This document shows, in pieces, positions 31,855 through 43,252 of a stretch of DNA of 64,000 bases. A model generated the notes under the pieces. That model saw only the letters and a list, made by a program, of their open reading frames with translations. It made no database searches and was not told the origin of the DNA. Positions within the stretch are counted from its first letter, which is position 1; each line of letters opens with the position of its first letter. The stretch covers positions 65,001 through 129,000 of the forward strand of contig CM055096.1 in the NCBI GenBank assembly GCA_029204225.1, read 5' to 3'. This stretch comes from Diphasiastrum complanatum (lineage: Eukaryota; Streptophyta; Lycopodiopsida; Lycopodiales; Lycopodiaceae). The position numbers and the translations under genes are program-made.

Positions 31855-34436
31855 TCATTTTGTTTCAATTCCCATTAAATATTCCAAGTTCCGGGCGTAA
31901 GTGACTGCCTCGCAGACTGTGGGATCGGGGCAATTGATGTAGTGACTAGCAAATGCAGAGAGAGCCCTTTTGGCATCTATATTCGTTGTCCACCCGTATT
32001 CATATTTGATGATGGGCCAGTTGAAATTGTTGAGTGTGATCTGGTCCAGTGGAGTGCCGCATTCCGCCCATTTGGATCTTCTTGGACAAGGCAGAAAATG
32101 TGCTTCCACCCGTAACTGTTACAGACTCGTCACGTAAGCCCTGATGGCCGTAGGGTCTCTCTCAAATAACTGCTGTCACCACTCTGGTTGTGGTTGGAGG
32201 GCAGGTAAGGCTTGCCGTTCTTTTTCCTTGATGGTCTAAGTTGAGAATGATAACTGCCAGCCGCCTCTTGATGACTCGTGAGGATATTTGGATAAAAATT
32301 CATTGATGTTTCCCTCCACGGATTTTGGTCTTCGGAAGGCCCGGCTTGCAGATATCGTTCGGGACCCTCTAGATGACGTTGCTTGGCCCTGGTTGGTGGT
32401 TGTGCCTTGGCTCTGGTCGCGCATCTCAACGGCCGCATCTGTCTGCCCTTGGTCCTGGCCTTCGGACCCTTGATCTGGTTAAAATCCCCCTCCTGCCTGC
32501 TGGTTCTGACCTTGGCTGGTACTAGCCTGTGCAGCGTCAAAATTAGGTGGCTGTGGAATTACCACGAGGGTGGGCTGGGCCTTTGTTTCCATGTATTTCT
32601 TGCATGTCTTGAGGGCTTGCTTGGCCTAGGCAAGCTCTTACATTGCGCTTGCCCGATACTTATTGAACTCCGCCTGGTAACTATTAAGGGTTTGGCTATA
32701 AATCTGCACCTGATGCCGTAAAAGATTCATCTTTGATTGGGAAAGCGTCCTTGTGCCTGGTGCAGATTGAGCTAATCAGACGAGCTTCTTGTCTTGTAAG
32801 GCTTTAACCTCCATCCCCAGGTGTGTGTTCCTTGCTTCCAAAAGTATAAGTTGTGCCTGGATGGGGGCAACCATTGGGATGATTTAGCTTGAAGCTCCCA
32901 CACCTTTGTGGAGGCCTCAGTTAGCGCTTTGGAGAGGCTTTGAATATATTTGTTTAGGCCCTCCTCCTTCTGCTGTAGCTTGGCAATCTCCTGGTGCCCT
33001 GCTTGTTCGTGTTGCTGAGCCAGAATCAGCTCTTGCTGCAGCTTGGTGAGGTCTGCTCGTAGCAATGTATTACTTGTTGCCAACTGTAGTACCCCGCTTT
33101 CCAGAATAGCTTTGGCTGCTACCACATCCAGGATGTATTTTTCTAGGGTTTGGTATGCCATCGTTAGATCTGTGGGAGCAGCTGATACACTGGCACTAGC
33201 AGGGGCTTGTGTTGTATTGGCCCCGATGACTTGTGAAATTCCGTCATCATTGTCTTCATTAGGTTTTCATTTATCATGATGCCATCTAGGGCGGTAGGGT
33301 CAGTCCGATCTGGTGATGCTACAAAAATTGTTTGTACAAATGCATCATCAAGCAGCAGTTGGCTGCCCTCAACAACCTTTGACGAAGCGGGTCGGGTGTG
33401 AGAAACAACTGTGGAAATAGGGGCGAGGACGGTTCGTCCGAACGAGAGCATGGGAGGAACAGTGGAGAACTGAAGAGTGGTGTGGAGTATGGAAGAAGGT
33501 GAGGATGGAGCAGAAAGTGTCTGGCATGGGAGTGAAAAATTGATAACAGAGTGTCGGGGGACAGTTGCAAATCATAAGGGTTGAGTTTGAGAGGAGCAAC
33601 GGTGGTGGTGGCAGCGCCACGCATTCATTTGCTGGTCGTTGTGTTAATGATGCAGGTTGGGATGAGGTAGATGCTTGAGATGGTGGGTAAAGGTTAGTAT
33701 GTGGCACAAGGGTAGACAAGAGGGATGAGCGTTGGAAACCACGCACTTTTGCCTCGAGAAGTGTGCAAGCAAAGTTACACAACAGGGGGCCTGCTGTGAT
33801 TCGCTCACGGTTGTTGGGTTTGATGGAATTTGTTAGTTCTCGAATAAGAAAGCTATGCCAGTCGTATGGCACAATGGAGGGGTTAGGGAATTCCAAAAAG
33901 GATTCCACTATCTGACTCAACAGCGTAGACTGGATTCTGTTCTTTCGAAATGTTGAAATAACTAGAAAGTTATTCAACAAATGCACAGTTGCCTGAATGA
34001 CGGGTTCCGTGATAGCTTCTATCAGGTAACCATTGTTAGTCTGAATGGGGATTTCTGGTGTGGTTTGGGTGACAAATGGTTTGATCAGAGCTTTGGCGTG
34101 GCGATGGGAGATGGGTTGACGATCACCGGACATAATGCCAACGGTGATCATCGAGTCGGCGTTAATCCTGATCTTGTACGTGGTACCTTGGTACAGGAAG
34201 TGGAAACGAGCCTTGTCCTTGTCCCAGGTGGCGTAAGCGTGAAGGGCGAGGCCCATGCTAATCTCATAATGGAAGAGCGCCGAGTAAAAACCCATGGCTT
34301 CAAGGAGGGGCCCGGCTGTCTGCAGCCATGGTTGGATCAAAGTGTCAGAGGGTAGAGGCCAAATCTGTGTGGCCTTGGGGATGTCACGCTGGATCACCTG
34401 TTTGGCGCCAAAGTCTTCAGAGGATAAGGAGGCCAT
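31855..34436 (-). pseudogene. ORF-X of gypsy G2, the best preserved N-terminal part
   Basis: The start is the Met at 34436 (MASLSSEDFGAKQV). 33369-34436 is open for 355 codons; about the first 250 residues carry the conserved region: LIQPWLQTAGPLLEAMGFYS, ATWDKDKARFHFLYQGTTYK, HAKALIKPFV, YLIEAITEPVIQATVHLLNN, RKNRIQSTLLSQIVESFLEF. The last ~100 residues of that frame look frameshifted. 33161-32772 encodes a coiled-coil stretch (LTKLQQELILAQQ, EIAKLQQKEEGLNKYIQSLS). Further blocks are FRRPKSVEGNINEFLSKYPH (about 32350) and a C-terminal block at 31855-32109 (RRSKWAECGTPLDQI, CPDPTVCEA). All these match the copies near 11-13 and 62-64 kb, at moderate identity. No transmembrane segment or enzyme motif is seen. 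It could be a structural or nuclear-entry factor, or an env-position ORF of other origin. Confidence 0.75.
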
Positions 34437-35405
34437 GTTAGCAATGATAATTAGTGGTCGAAAAAGTTGGAAAAGTAGAAAAAATGATGGAAAATGGAAG
34501 GAAATAGTAGAAATGAGTGTTGGATAACAATGATTGTAGTTCAGAGTGCAGATCTGTGTTTGATATGAGCAGATGACAACTGGTAGGAAGTTTGGTTGAA
34601 AACAAAAAACTTGGTATTTTCAGTGGAAATTTTGACAGAGCTTCACTAGCAAAGGTGACAAATGACTCGAATTCAGCCCTTATATAGCGGAATTTAGAGT
34701 GCGTATTAGGTGAAATTCACTTTCCCTTGCTCAGTTCCACCCAAATTTGGCAGTCACCTTCTTCACAAAATTCTAAGACCTCAGGGAAGTCTGCGATAAT
34801 TTAGAAGGTGATTTGACTGCCATGCGAAGGTTCTGCGAGGGTTCAGGCTGTCTGCAAGGGTTCAACTCTTGCAAGAAGTGATCTCTCGCACAACTTGTAT
34901 CTGTGATTGGATTTTCAAGATAAGACCACGTAGGCAGACTAATCTCACTGCTCTGATTTCATTTAGGCACCTTGCGAGAGTTGGTAAGTTGTTCTTGATG
35001 CTCTGCGAGGGTTCTGAAAATTTTGCTTCTGGGAACTCTCGCATACACTAGAAAATGATGATTCCTCCATCATGAACTCTTGCAGAGATTTTCATGGATG
35101 CATCTAGGTCAAATCTAGTGACTGTCCAATTTTCAAGAGCTATCTCCAAGGGGATCTCAAAAAATCATGAAAAAAGTGCCCCTTCAGAGTGTTTTTTGAC
35201 GAGATCTCAAGATTTTCTGATTTTTAGCTTTTGTAAACTGGTAATCAGCTTCATCCAAGCTTGATCTGACTGTTGGTAGTTCTTTGAAAGTTCTGATGGA
35301 TTCTTGGTAGTAGATCAGTCAATCTAATGATCTACTTCCATTTTGACCCTATCAGGATCTGGATCCTCCTTGGATTCTGATGGATTTCGTCGATCCTGCC
35401 AGATC
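34437..35405 (-). mobile_element. Gypsy G2 spacer between integrase and ORF-X
   Basis: Non-coding. It carries TGCGAG(A/G)GTT and AACTCTCGCA motifs (for example near 34833, 34973, 35003 and 35034), the same family as in the 5' leader of this element. Confidence 0.7.
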
Positions 35406-36110
35406 TCATTGAATCTTGATGGATTTAGCTTGATTTGGCTTCATCTCTTTATATGCTGTCTTGAATGCCCACAGTGCAGCATGCAACTTGTCTTCCCAAT
35501 CTGATCTGCTAGCTTCAACTGTTTTTGTGAGCATGCTACACAGGATCTTATTGGATGATTCTACTTGCCCATTACCACAAGGATAATAAGGCGTACTGGT
35601 TTTGTGGATCACGAAGAATTCCTCCAATAGGACCTTGATGGTCTCGTTGATGAAATGGCTTCCGCAATCACTGACTAGTTCCACCAGGCACCCGAAGTGC
35701 ACAATGATATTTTTAAAAAGGAACTTGGTAGTGGTCCTAGCATTAGCTACTCTTACTGCCTTGGCTTCAACCCATTTGGTGAGGTAGTTGTGGCTACGAT
35801 TATGTAGCGAGCCTGTGAACTCCTTGCTGAAGGGTGAATTAGACCAATATAATCCAGCCCCCATTTTTCTAACAGTGCTTGGGCTAAGACTGGGTGCAGT
35901 AGATCATAGTTCAATCTCGTTGGTTTCCTTGCCCTTTGGCACACATCGCACTTTTTCAAGTATTCCTCCGTGTCTTTATGAATCGTTGGCCACCAACATC
36001 CTGATTGCAGGATCTTGCGAACTATAATGTCAGATGCAAAATGACCTCCACCCATGCCTTCATGTGAAAAAAAATGATTTGGGTGGTCTCATGAGGAAGA
36101 ATACACCGCC
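35406..36110 (-). pseudogene. Gypsy G2 integrase
   Basis: Zinc-binding part: GMGGGHFASDI then CDVCQRARKPTR. The core has GLDYIGLIHP (first Asp), VSDCGSHFINETIK (second Asp) and GNGQVESSNKILCSML (catalytic Glu). It then runs LHAALWAFKTAYKE. A frameshift lies between 35750 and 35864. The C-terminal domain is cut short near 35410, where spacer sequence starts. Confidence 0.88.
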
Positions 36111-36179
36111 GAAGAATTCCGTCTGGACCTCTTCAGTACAACTAGCCGGCAATCAGCTGATGAGGTCTAGCTTTCAAGA

Positions 36180-37560
36180 TCAATTTCTGTTGTTCCACCT
36201 TTGGTAGTGATTTGTCTGGTTAGCCCCGCATTAGATATTCAACAATGTCGGCAGCCCATTCTGGTACTGTATCCACGTAAAATAAGACAGCATCTGCCAG
36301 CTCATCGTCGGGTTGGGTTGCAATCTCCTTTCCCTTGATTCGTGACACATGATCTACCATGTAGTGTTGTTTTCCCTTGCGAACTACTATCCGAAAATCA
36401 AATTCCAACAACAACAAGAGCCATCTGGTGATTCTCCCGATGTTGCAAGTTTTATTAACAAAATATAACAAGGGTTGATGGTCCGTATAAAAAGCAAAAT
36501 GTGTGGCCATCAAATAGTGTCGAAACTTCTTAACCGCATAGATCATTGCCAGTGCTTCTTGCTCTATTGTTGAATAATTCATTTCGGTATCACTGAGCTG
36601 TCGGCTTGTAAATCGGATTGGAAAATCCTTTTTGTGTTCACTTGGCTAGGTTAAGACTGCTCCAACTGCATACTTTGATACGTCCGTATGCACGTGGAAC
36701 TCAATGGACCAATTGGGTGGTCGTAGGATTGGTGCTGAGACCAATGCATCCTTAATCTTTTGGAAAGCCTTTAGAGCTTCCTCATTCCAATGTAGATCCA
36801 TTGTGAATTGGTCTGGCTAACTCCGCAAATTCAAGAATGAAGATCCTATAATAGTTAGCATGACCCATGAAAATGTAGACCTCGCGGATTGTCCCCGGTG
36901 GTGGTATCTTGATCTTTGATAGATCTGTGGAGATCCCGTATTTTGACACTATATGGCCAAGTATAAAGCCATGCGTCACCTTGAATTGACATTTTTTTGG
37001 ATTCAGGGAGATCTGATATTTGCGGCATTTTTGTAGCACCTTCTCCAAATTGGATAAGTGTTTTGAATCTGGTCCATGCACGCACAGATTATCCAAGAAA
37101 ATTTCCAGAAATCTTTGCAAATAATCTTTGAATGCCGCCTGCATGACTCGCTGGAAAGTGCTTGGGGCATTGCAAAGTCCGAATGGCATCACTTTATAGG
37201 CATAAGTTCTCCATTCCGAGGTGAATGTTGTCTTGTGCTGGTCCTGGGGGGCTATTTTCACCTGGTTGTAGCCGCTGAAGCCATCCAAAAAACTGTAGGC
37301 TTTGTCGCCAGCTACTCTATCTAGGACACTTTCCGTAAATGGTAAAGAAAAATGGTCCTTTTTGGTGACTGCATTAAGCGCCTTCAGATTCACACAGATA
37401 CGCATTTTGCCGTTCTTCTTGGGTATCATCACTATCGGCGATACCCATTCCATGTGCTCAATTTCGTAAATGAAATCTGCCTTGCTTGATCAGTTCTGTA
37501 TAATTCGGGTTGCACCGGTAGTAACGGCTTATCTTGGAGACTGCTCCATCCACCAAAGGT
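36180..37560 (-). pseudogene. Gypsy G2 reverse transcriptase and RNase H
   Basis: The open stretch 36782-37453 encodes RT fingers/palm (EWVSPIVMIPKKNGKMRICV, KDHFSLPFTESVLDRV, FSGYNQVKIAPQDQHKTTF, MPFGLCNAPSTFQRVM). The catalytic box, normally Y/F-x-D-D, reads FLDN (37089-37100). RNase H lies at 36220-36640 (NYSTIEQEALAMIYAVKKF, TDHQPLLYFVNKT, RITRWLLLLLEFDF). Stops occur near 36590-36780 and upstream of 37453. The FLDN change alone should abolish polymerase activity. Confidence 0.9.
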
Positions 37561-37661
37561 ATGGTGTGTTGGACTATTGTTGGCGGAATACCCTTTAGAT
37601 CACTAAAGCTCTAGGCCAAACAGTCTTTATATTCCACCAACAAGGATAGTAGTCGCTTGAA

Positions 37662-38870
37662 CTACGTGGGTGTTAACTGCTCTCCCACATGCACTATCCT
37701 TTCTTCTTCTTCTGGTTTCACAAGATTCATTGGCTGTGTTCGCGCATGTCCCTCGAAGACTTGTTCAGCTGGTGCCTGACTTTGATCAGGTTCTCGTTGG
37801 GCTTGCGGCATCAAGATTACCACGTCGTCCAATGTATAATTCTTGAAAATATCAGGCATCTCATGAATTGGAACTGGAGCTCGTTGAGATTCCTCTTTCA
37901 GCATATTGATCTTGGCCCGACTGGTCATTTTTTTATTTTTTGTCACCTGTGTAGAAGATGACGTTGTATCTGAGTCCAACTTGATTGACTTCAAGGAATC
38001 CAACACCTTCTTCTTGCTCTTTTTTGTCATTTTGGTGGGTTCATCCTTGTTGTCTTTCTTTGGGACTGTTGTGACATTCGCCTCATGGTTGCGAATATCA
38101 ATGTCTACTATAGCTATTGCCTCTTCGGGTATGTCACTCCATCGGATCACCTGGTTGTAGCGTTGCTTCAACTAATTCTTCTTATTCGTAAGTGCCTTGG
38201 GTGGTTTGATCCTTGACACTTTTGCCATAGCAGACCTTTGTGGTGGTTGAGCTGGTACCTTCTTGGTTCCGTAATGATCTGGGTCCATGTGGTGTAGGAC
38301 TTGTTCATCAGTCAGCTCAATCTCCTTATTATAAGTTAGAGCATGTTGCGCCCATGTGGTTGGATCTACTTTTACAGCCTGTTCTCTGTTCTCGAAGGTG
38401 AGTTTATCTGTACCCCAGTTGTGTACTACTTGCACAGTCCTCAACCATGGTCTTCCCAGTAAAATACGGTATGCAGATGGAGATTCAGGTATATCCATGA
38501 CCACAAAAGTAATTACATACTACATGCCTGCTATCCTTACGGGAATATCAGCAACTACACCTTTTGGTTTCACACAGGATTGATCTGCTAGCTTGATGGC
38601 AAATCTGGCTGGCTTCAACCCTTGTAATTTCCATTTTTTGTACAAAGTAGTGGAGATCAGATTGACACCTGATCCTCTATCTACCACCGCTGCCTCATCC
38701 TCGTATCTCTTGTGTTTGATTGGCAAAGTGATGTTGTGTTCCTCACTTTCCCATGCTGCTCTGATGTGGAGGACGTTACTTGTTTCATCATAGCCCACAC
38801 AATATATGGGCTCAGGCGCTACTGGCTCCTCATCTGCTTTGCCCATTCAACTAAAAGGCCTTTTGCTTGT
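37662..38870 (-). pseudogene. Gypsy G2 aspartic protease and linker to RT
   Basis: The active-site region is at 38520-38846 (AAVVDRGSGVNLISTTLYKK; a Gly-to-Arg change next to the catalytic Asp compared with DGGSG in G3). The second half (SPSAYRILLGRPWLRTVQVV) is in another frame at 38172-38504. 37662-38171 encodes a charged linker before RT. It would process the Gag-Pol polyprotein. Confidence 0.82.
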
Positions 38871-40983
38871 GGTGTAATCCACAGTAGTTCTCCGAGGGGT
38901 AAACTAACGTGGCTTGACAGCAAGAGTGTGAGCCCTTTCGTGCATGGTACCTCAGGCTCCACCATGTGAAAAGGTGGTTCATGTTGGTGCAACCGATCAT
39001 TCTGATCAGTGCGCAGTGGTAAGCCCTTTTGCGGTTCCCGTTCGACGTCGACTGGAGGTTGTTTCGTTCTTGCTCTTTTCCCTTCTCTTGTGCTTTGTAT
39101 ACCCAATGTCTTATTTTCTGGTATTGTCTTCTCTCTTCCCTCACATTTGGATATGGCGCTGAAGTTGAGGGTTGGTCATCAGTGATCGATGGTGGTGGTG
39201 AGGGAGCCACTTCCTTCCTCTTCTGTGCTCGCGTAACAGCTAACATAGGAGCGTGGTCATGTCAACCTTTTGATGGCATCCCCGCTAGAACTATTGATTG
39301 CTGTATGGCAATGAGGTTAAGAGGTGCACTGGTTCCAGGTTTAAATGGACAATTCTTGAAATAGTGTCCATAATCGCAATCCCGGCAGGAGGTTGTATAT
39401 TGTACTTTGTAGGGACATTTTGCAATTCTGTGTCCCTCGTCGCACCCGTAGCAGCCGTAATTTCTTCCACCTTGACGTTGAGTTTGAGCTGCATAGGCCG
39501 AAACATATTCATTTATGGCAAGTTCCATAAATGGTTCATCTGGTCCGTACCACTACTGCTACTCAGGTTGAGGTGACATTTGCATTTCTTGTTCTGCTGC
39601 TGTCAGGTTCACATGGGCCACTTGTTGATTGGCTGGCCTTGGTGGAGCAGCTAAGGCTATGCGTTGTGGTTGATTGAGTGCGTCGTACCTTGGTGCCACG
39701 TTAGGTGCCCCTCGATGATAAGGATAAGAAGTCTGATAAGGACTTCTCTTCTGTTGAACAACTCTGGGGTAAAACGGGCAAAATGTCGTATCGTGCGATG
39801 TTGCATTGCACAGATGGCAGAATCTATGTGTCAGTCTCAGATTTTGCTTTAGGACTGGACACTAGTTCGATGTATGGTTTTGTGTGTATATTGAACACCA
39901 TACATTTTCTCGTTGAGGATACTGTAGCTGGGTTGGTTTCGGTTGATGTGGAGTTACTGCTACAATTCCTTTTAAGGCCTTCAGTTTCTGGTCAAACTAC
40001 GTCATAAGTTGCTCCATCTATTGTTTGTGTAATTTTGTCATTTGCTCCAACAACAGTTCTGTGAATAGAGCATATGCGTTTGCTGATGATGATGTGATCG
40101 AGGGAGTAGGAGTGTGGGTGGAAGGATATTCATCGTTAGATCCCTCATCCGCTTCCCTGATGGCATCTTCCATAGCTTCTTGCAGAGTAGCGTACTGCTC
40201 CCATCGTTTCAGTTCTCTTCTGATGCTTCGTGGTAATCTGGCTAGGAACCACATGATCACTGCATGATCGGGAGTCAAGGCTGCACTGCACTCGGATCGT
40301 AGATGTTTGACCTGTTCAATATAGTCTCAGACCCTTTCTCGTTTTTCCATCTTGACTTTGCTGAGCAGGAGAAACGGGTCTTCAAGAATTTTCTTGGTTT
40401 AAAACGCGTAATGAGAGCCGCTTTTACCGCTTCCCAGGTGGATTTCTCTTCCTCTGACAGGTTGAAAAACCAATCCTGAGCCACTGCAAGTAAGGACATA
40501 GGGAATAGCATCAGCTTCTCTGCAGGTGTTCGTTCGCCTTAGATTTCACAAGCTTTCACGTAGATCTGGAGGAATCGGATGGGATCAAATGATCCGTCAT
40601 ATTCTGGTATCTCCATCTATGGTGCTCTCCAAACTGCATGCAAGGGTGCGATAGGTATGAGTTGGCCCATTGGATCCATTGGTGCTAGTTTGGTTCTGCC
40701 TCTTGTTGCTCAACAGGTAATCTGGGAAGGTGTGGTGCCTGATTTGCTATCATTCGTGCTATTGATCGTTCCGATCTCAGATTCATCCGATGGTGGGTTC
40801 CAAATTGATTGAATCTTGCTTGTACAATAGGATGCAGTCTGGATCTTCAAGGATCTGATCAATCTGATCGGCCAGAATGAATTTTAGGCCTTTTACGGTG
40901 GTTTTTCCTTGATAGCTTTTTACTCCTTGCACTGATTGACCTGAGATTTTGACAGTAGCTGGATCTGATGCAGATCTTTCCAC
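38870..40983 (-). pseudogene. Gypsy G2 gag with two zinc knuckles
   Basis: Capsid part at about 40275-40800 in pieces (AEKLMLFPMSLLAVAQDWFF, SEEEKSTWEAVKAALITRFK) and 40018-40278 (IMWFLARLPRSIRRELKRWE). Two CX2CX4HX4C knuckles are at 39262-39528 (CYGCDEGHRIAKC and CRDCDYGHYFKNC). A Lys/Arg- and Pro/Ser-rich linker (38851-39246, RAQKRKEVAPSPPPS) leads to protease. Several stops (near 40320 and 40540) break it. Confidence 0.85.
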
Positions 40984-42033
40984 TGATCTGGTCTGCGAGG
41001 GTTATCTTGTGCAAGGGTTGGCTGTGCGAGGGTTCTTTAGCTATTTTTGTAGAAAAAAAACTTGATATCTTCCAGATTTCTGGGAAGTAACCCTCACAAG
41101 CTTCACAGTAGCTGGATCTGGGTCAGATCTCATTATAGAATTCTCTGCGAGAGTTAACTCTCTCAAGAAGTGAGAATTTCACTGTCTGCGAGGGTCCAAA
41201 ATCACTTTTTGTTCAAAATCACTGATGTAATTTGACATTCTAAATCGATTGAGAGGGTCCTGCGAGAGTTCTTACTGAAAAGATTTGCTGGATCTTCACT
41301 TTTTAGTGATTTTTTAGCACTTAAATCCAATTTTCTACTCCTTGGAATCAAACTAACTCTCGCAAGCTCTTCTGTGACCCGGTCTCATTGAGATGGAACT
41401 CAGAATCCTCTGCGAGAGTTCTTGACCGAACTGAAAATTTCACTGTCTGCGAGGGTTCACTGGTACTTTTTCGTCTTTCTTTTCACTGGGAACTCTCGCA
41501 CATGCACTTAATCATCAAACTAACTCTCGCAAGCTTCTTTGTGTCCTGGTCTCACTGAGATGGAACATCAGAGGGCTCTATGAGAGTTCTTATAAAGATT
41601 TGAATTTTTTTGGATTTTTTCAAGGGTTTTTTGATTTTTTTATGATTTTTCTCTGATTTTTACAATCTGCTTGGAACTAACTCTCGCAGGCTTCTATGCA
41701 GGTCTATGACAGTACCCTGGAGCTGCTGCCAGTCATGCAAGGGTTAATTCCCACTGATTCTAGAGATTAAAAAATCTGATGAGTTTTTTTGGCTCTTTTT
41801 CCCTCCAAATGCAGATTGGTGTGTTTTTTGAGTTGTTTGGATGATTGATTTGGGTTTAAGCCTTAGAGGTTGTTCAGGGCCTCCTCTACCCTCTCACACC
41901 TCCTTCGCTAGTTGTGAACAGTCCAAACACAAAAAATATAGAAAATTAACTCTAAACTCCCAAAAATCTACCTAAACTACACTAAAAAACAAGACAATAG
42001 CTAAAATGCAACTAAACTAGTCAGTGGAAACCT
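40984..42033 (-). mobile_element. Gypsy G2 5' leader with TGCGAG(A/G)GTT motif cluster
   Basis: Non-coding. The 10-mer TGCGAG(A/G)GTT appears for example at about 40993, 41025, 41146, 41261 and 41411. Its reverse complement AACTCTCGCA appears at about 41354, 41491, 41522 and 41679. It also shares the CTCA(C/G)TGAGATGGAAC block with G3 and with the remnant at 22040. Packaging or dimerisation signals would be expected in this region. Confidence 0.75.
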
Positions 42034-42052
42034 ATCCCCGGCAACGGCGCCA
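42034..42052 (-). other. tRNA-Asp primer binding site of gypsy G2
   Basis: On the minus strand TGGCGCCGTTGCCGGGGAT, a perfect complement to the plant tRNA-Asp 3' end, one base from the LTR. Confidence 0.95.
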
Positions 42053-42053
42053 C

Positions 42054-42794
42054 TGTGGGGTCGAAGATCTTTTGTAGTATAGCCCTTCCGCCTGTCAACA
42101 AAGGTTAGATCACTGGATAGGTATCTTATTATGCATAGATGCTACTTTTAGTTAATTTCCTACTTTCTCCCTTAACTCTACTCACCACTATCTACTCCTC
42201 TTTAACTCTACTCCTCTACACTATCATTCATCATAGTTTGGTTGAAGGGAAGGAATGGAGAAGAAGAGATTGAGAAGAGAAGAGAAAGAGAGAGAAAGAG
42301 AGTGAGGGTGGAGGTTAGCTCAAATGCTCCTTATGCTTGCTAATGGAAAAACATTCACTATTGGCAAACAATAAACATGGAAATAGAAAGCAAGAGAAAA
42401 CACAACCAAGAGCAATAGCAAGTAGTGAATAGCAAATGAGGATGCTTCTCTTCAAAAAATGGTAGAGTTTTCTCCTTCTCATTAGGCATGGAAATAGTGT
42501 ACAAATGGTGTCTTTTTATAAAATGGGGAAGGCCCTTGCCCCTCAATCTTATTGGCTAATATCATGTGAGTCCCAATTTGGACCCAACTCTAAAAAGTGA
42601 TCTCTAAGTTTAAAAATGACAGTGGGCCTCTAGTTTTATTTTAATTACAAGGCCCAAGTCAAGTTTATTTTATTTACAACTTCAATTGCGTGCTCATTGG
42701 GCCATAGGCTTATACACGCAGGATGCCATGCCCTCGCAACACATTTTATTGGAGGATTTTATTTATTTACACTTTGTTGGGAATGCCTCCAATA
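42054..42794 (-). repeat. 5' LTR of gypsy G2 (741 bp)
   Basis: The plus strand runs TGTGGGGTCGAAG to GCCTCCAATA; the end aligns with CCCCCGACA of the other LTR, with C/T and G/A differences. A minus-strand TATA (TTTATAAAAAGA) lies near 42510-42522. Confidence 0.9.
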
Positions 42795-42799
42795 ATCTG
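42795..42799. repeat. Target site duplication of gypsy G2, right
   Basis: ATCTG versus GTCTG at 30705-30709. Confidence 0.7.
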
Positions 42800-43252
42800 A
42801 AGGGTTGTTGAAGAGGGCCCTGAAGAAGTGAAGTGCATTTTGGCCTTCAACTTCATTAAAAATTTTCATACTGAAATTGAAGTTGGGTCCCTTCACAAGT
42901 GAAGAGTGAAGTTTCTCCAAGGTGAAGAAACAATTCAAAAACTAGAAAATGCCCTATTTTTGGGTCCTTTGTCTGTTTTGACCCAAACGAAAGGCTATAA
43001 CCTCCAAATTTAGGGCACTCGGACTGTACCTGCAAGTACGGTACTTCAAAACAGAGTGATTACAGGGAAAGTGTTCAGAGTGCACCAGAAGTGATTTCAC
43101 CATTCCACTGGGCACGTTGTTGGGAGTTGACGATTGAGTGCATTTCAGAAGGCGACGCCGATTCGGCTTTCAAATTGGTGGAAAAGCGGCGAGTGGCCTG
43201 GTAAGGAAGAAAATGCAGGTCATTATTTTTAACTTCTGACATCATTGTTGGG
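42800..43252 (+). mobile_element. Copia sequence resuming after the gypsy insertion
   Basis: It is the right-hand part of the sequence split by G2. No domain is recognised. It carries repeated GAAGTGAAG/CTTCACTTC-like words (42820-42925). It runs into copia pol at 43253, so either element F continues into K with a large deletion or K is a separate insertion. Confidence 0.45.

Larger units (their letters stand above)
30710..42794 (-). mobile_element. Gypsy element G2, full length (12.1 kb, Tat-like, tRNA-Asp primed)
   Basis: On the minus strand the order is: 5' LTR (42794-42054), primer site, leader (to about 40984), gag, protease, RT, RNase H, integrase, spacer, ORF-X, 3' LTR (31526-30710). 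The target duplication is GTCTG (30705-30709) and ATCTG (42795-42799), one transition apart. Many frames are broken and the RT active site is altered, so it cannot move by itself now. Order, primer tRNA and extra downstream ORF suggest the Tat group of Ty3/gypsy, but placement needs an RT tree. Confidence 0.9.

Noticed and set aside
40990-41760. The repeated 10-mer as a possible CRISPR-like array
   Set aside because: Spacing is irregular, both orientations occur, the unit is too short, and this is a plant nuclear retroelement.
42034-42052. Sequence identical to the 3' end of a tRNA-Asp gene (also at 17031-17050)
   Set aside because: Only the last 18-20 bases match; no cloverleaf precedes it. 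It lies next to a gypsy LTR and is a primer binding site.
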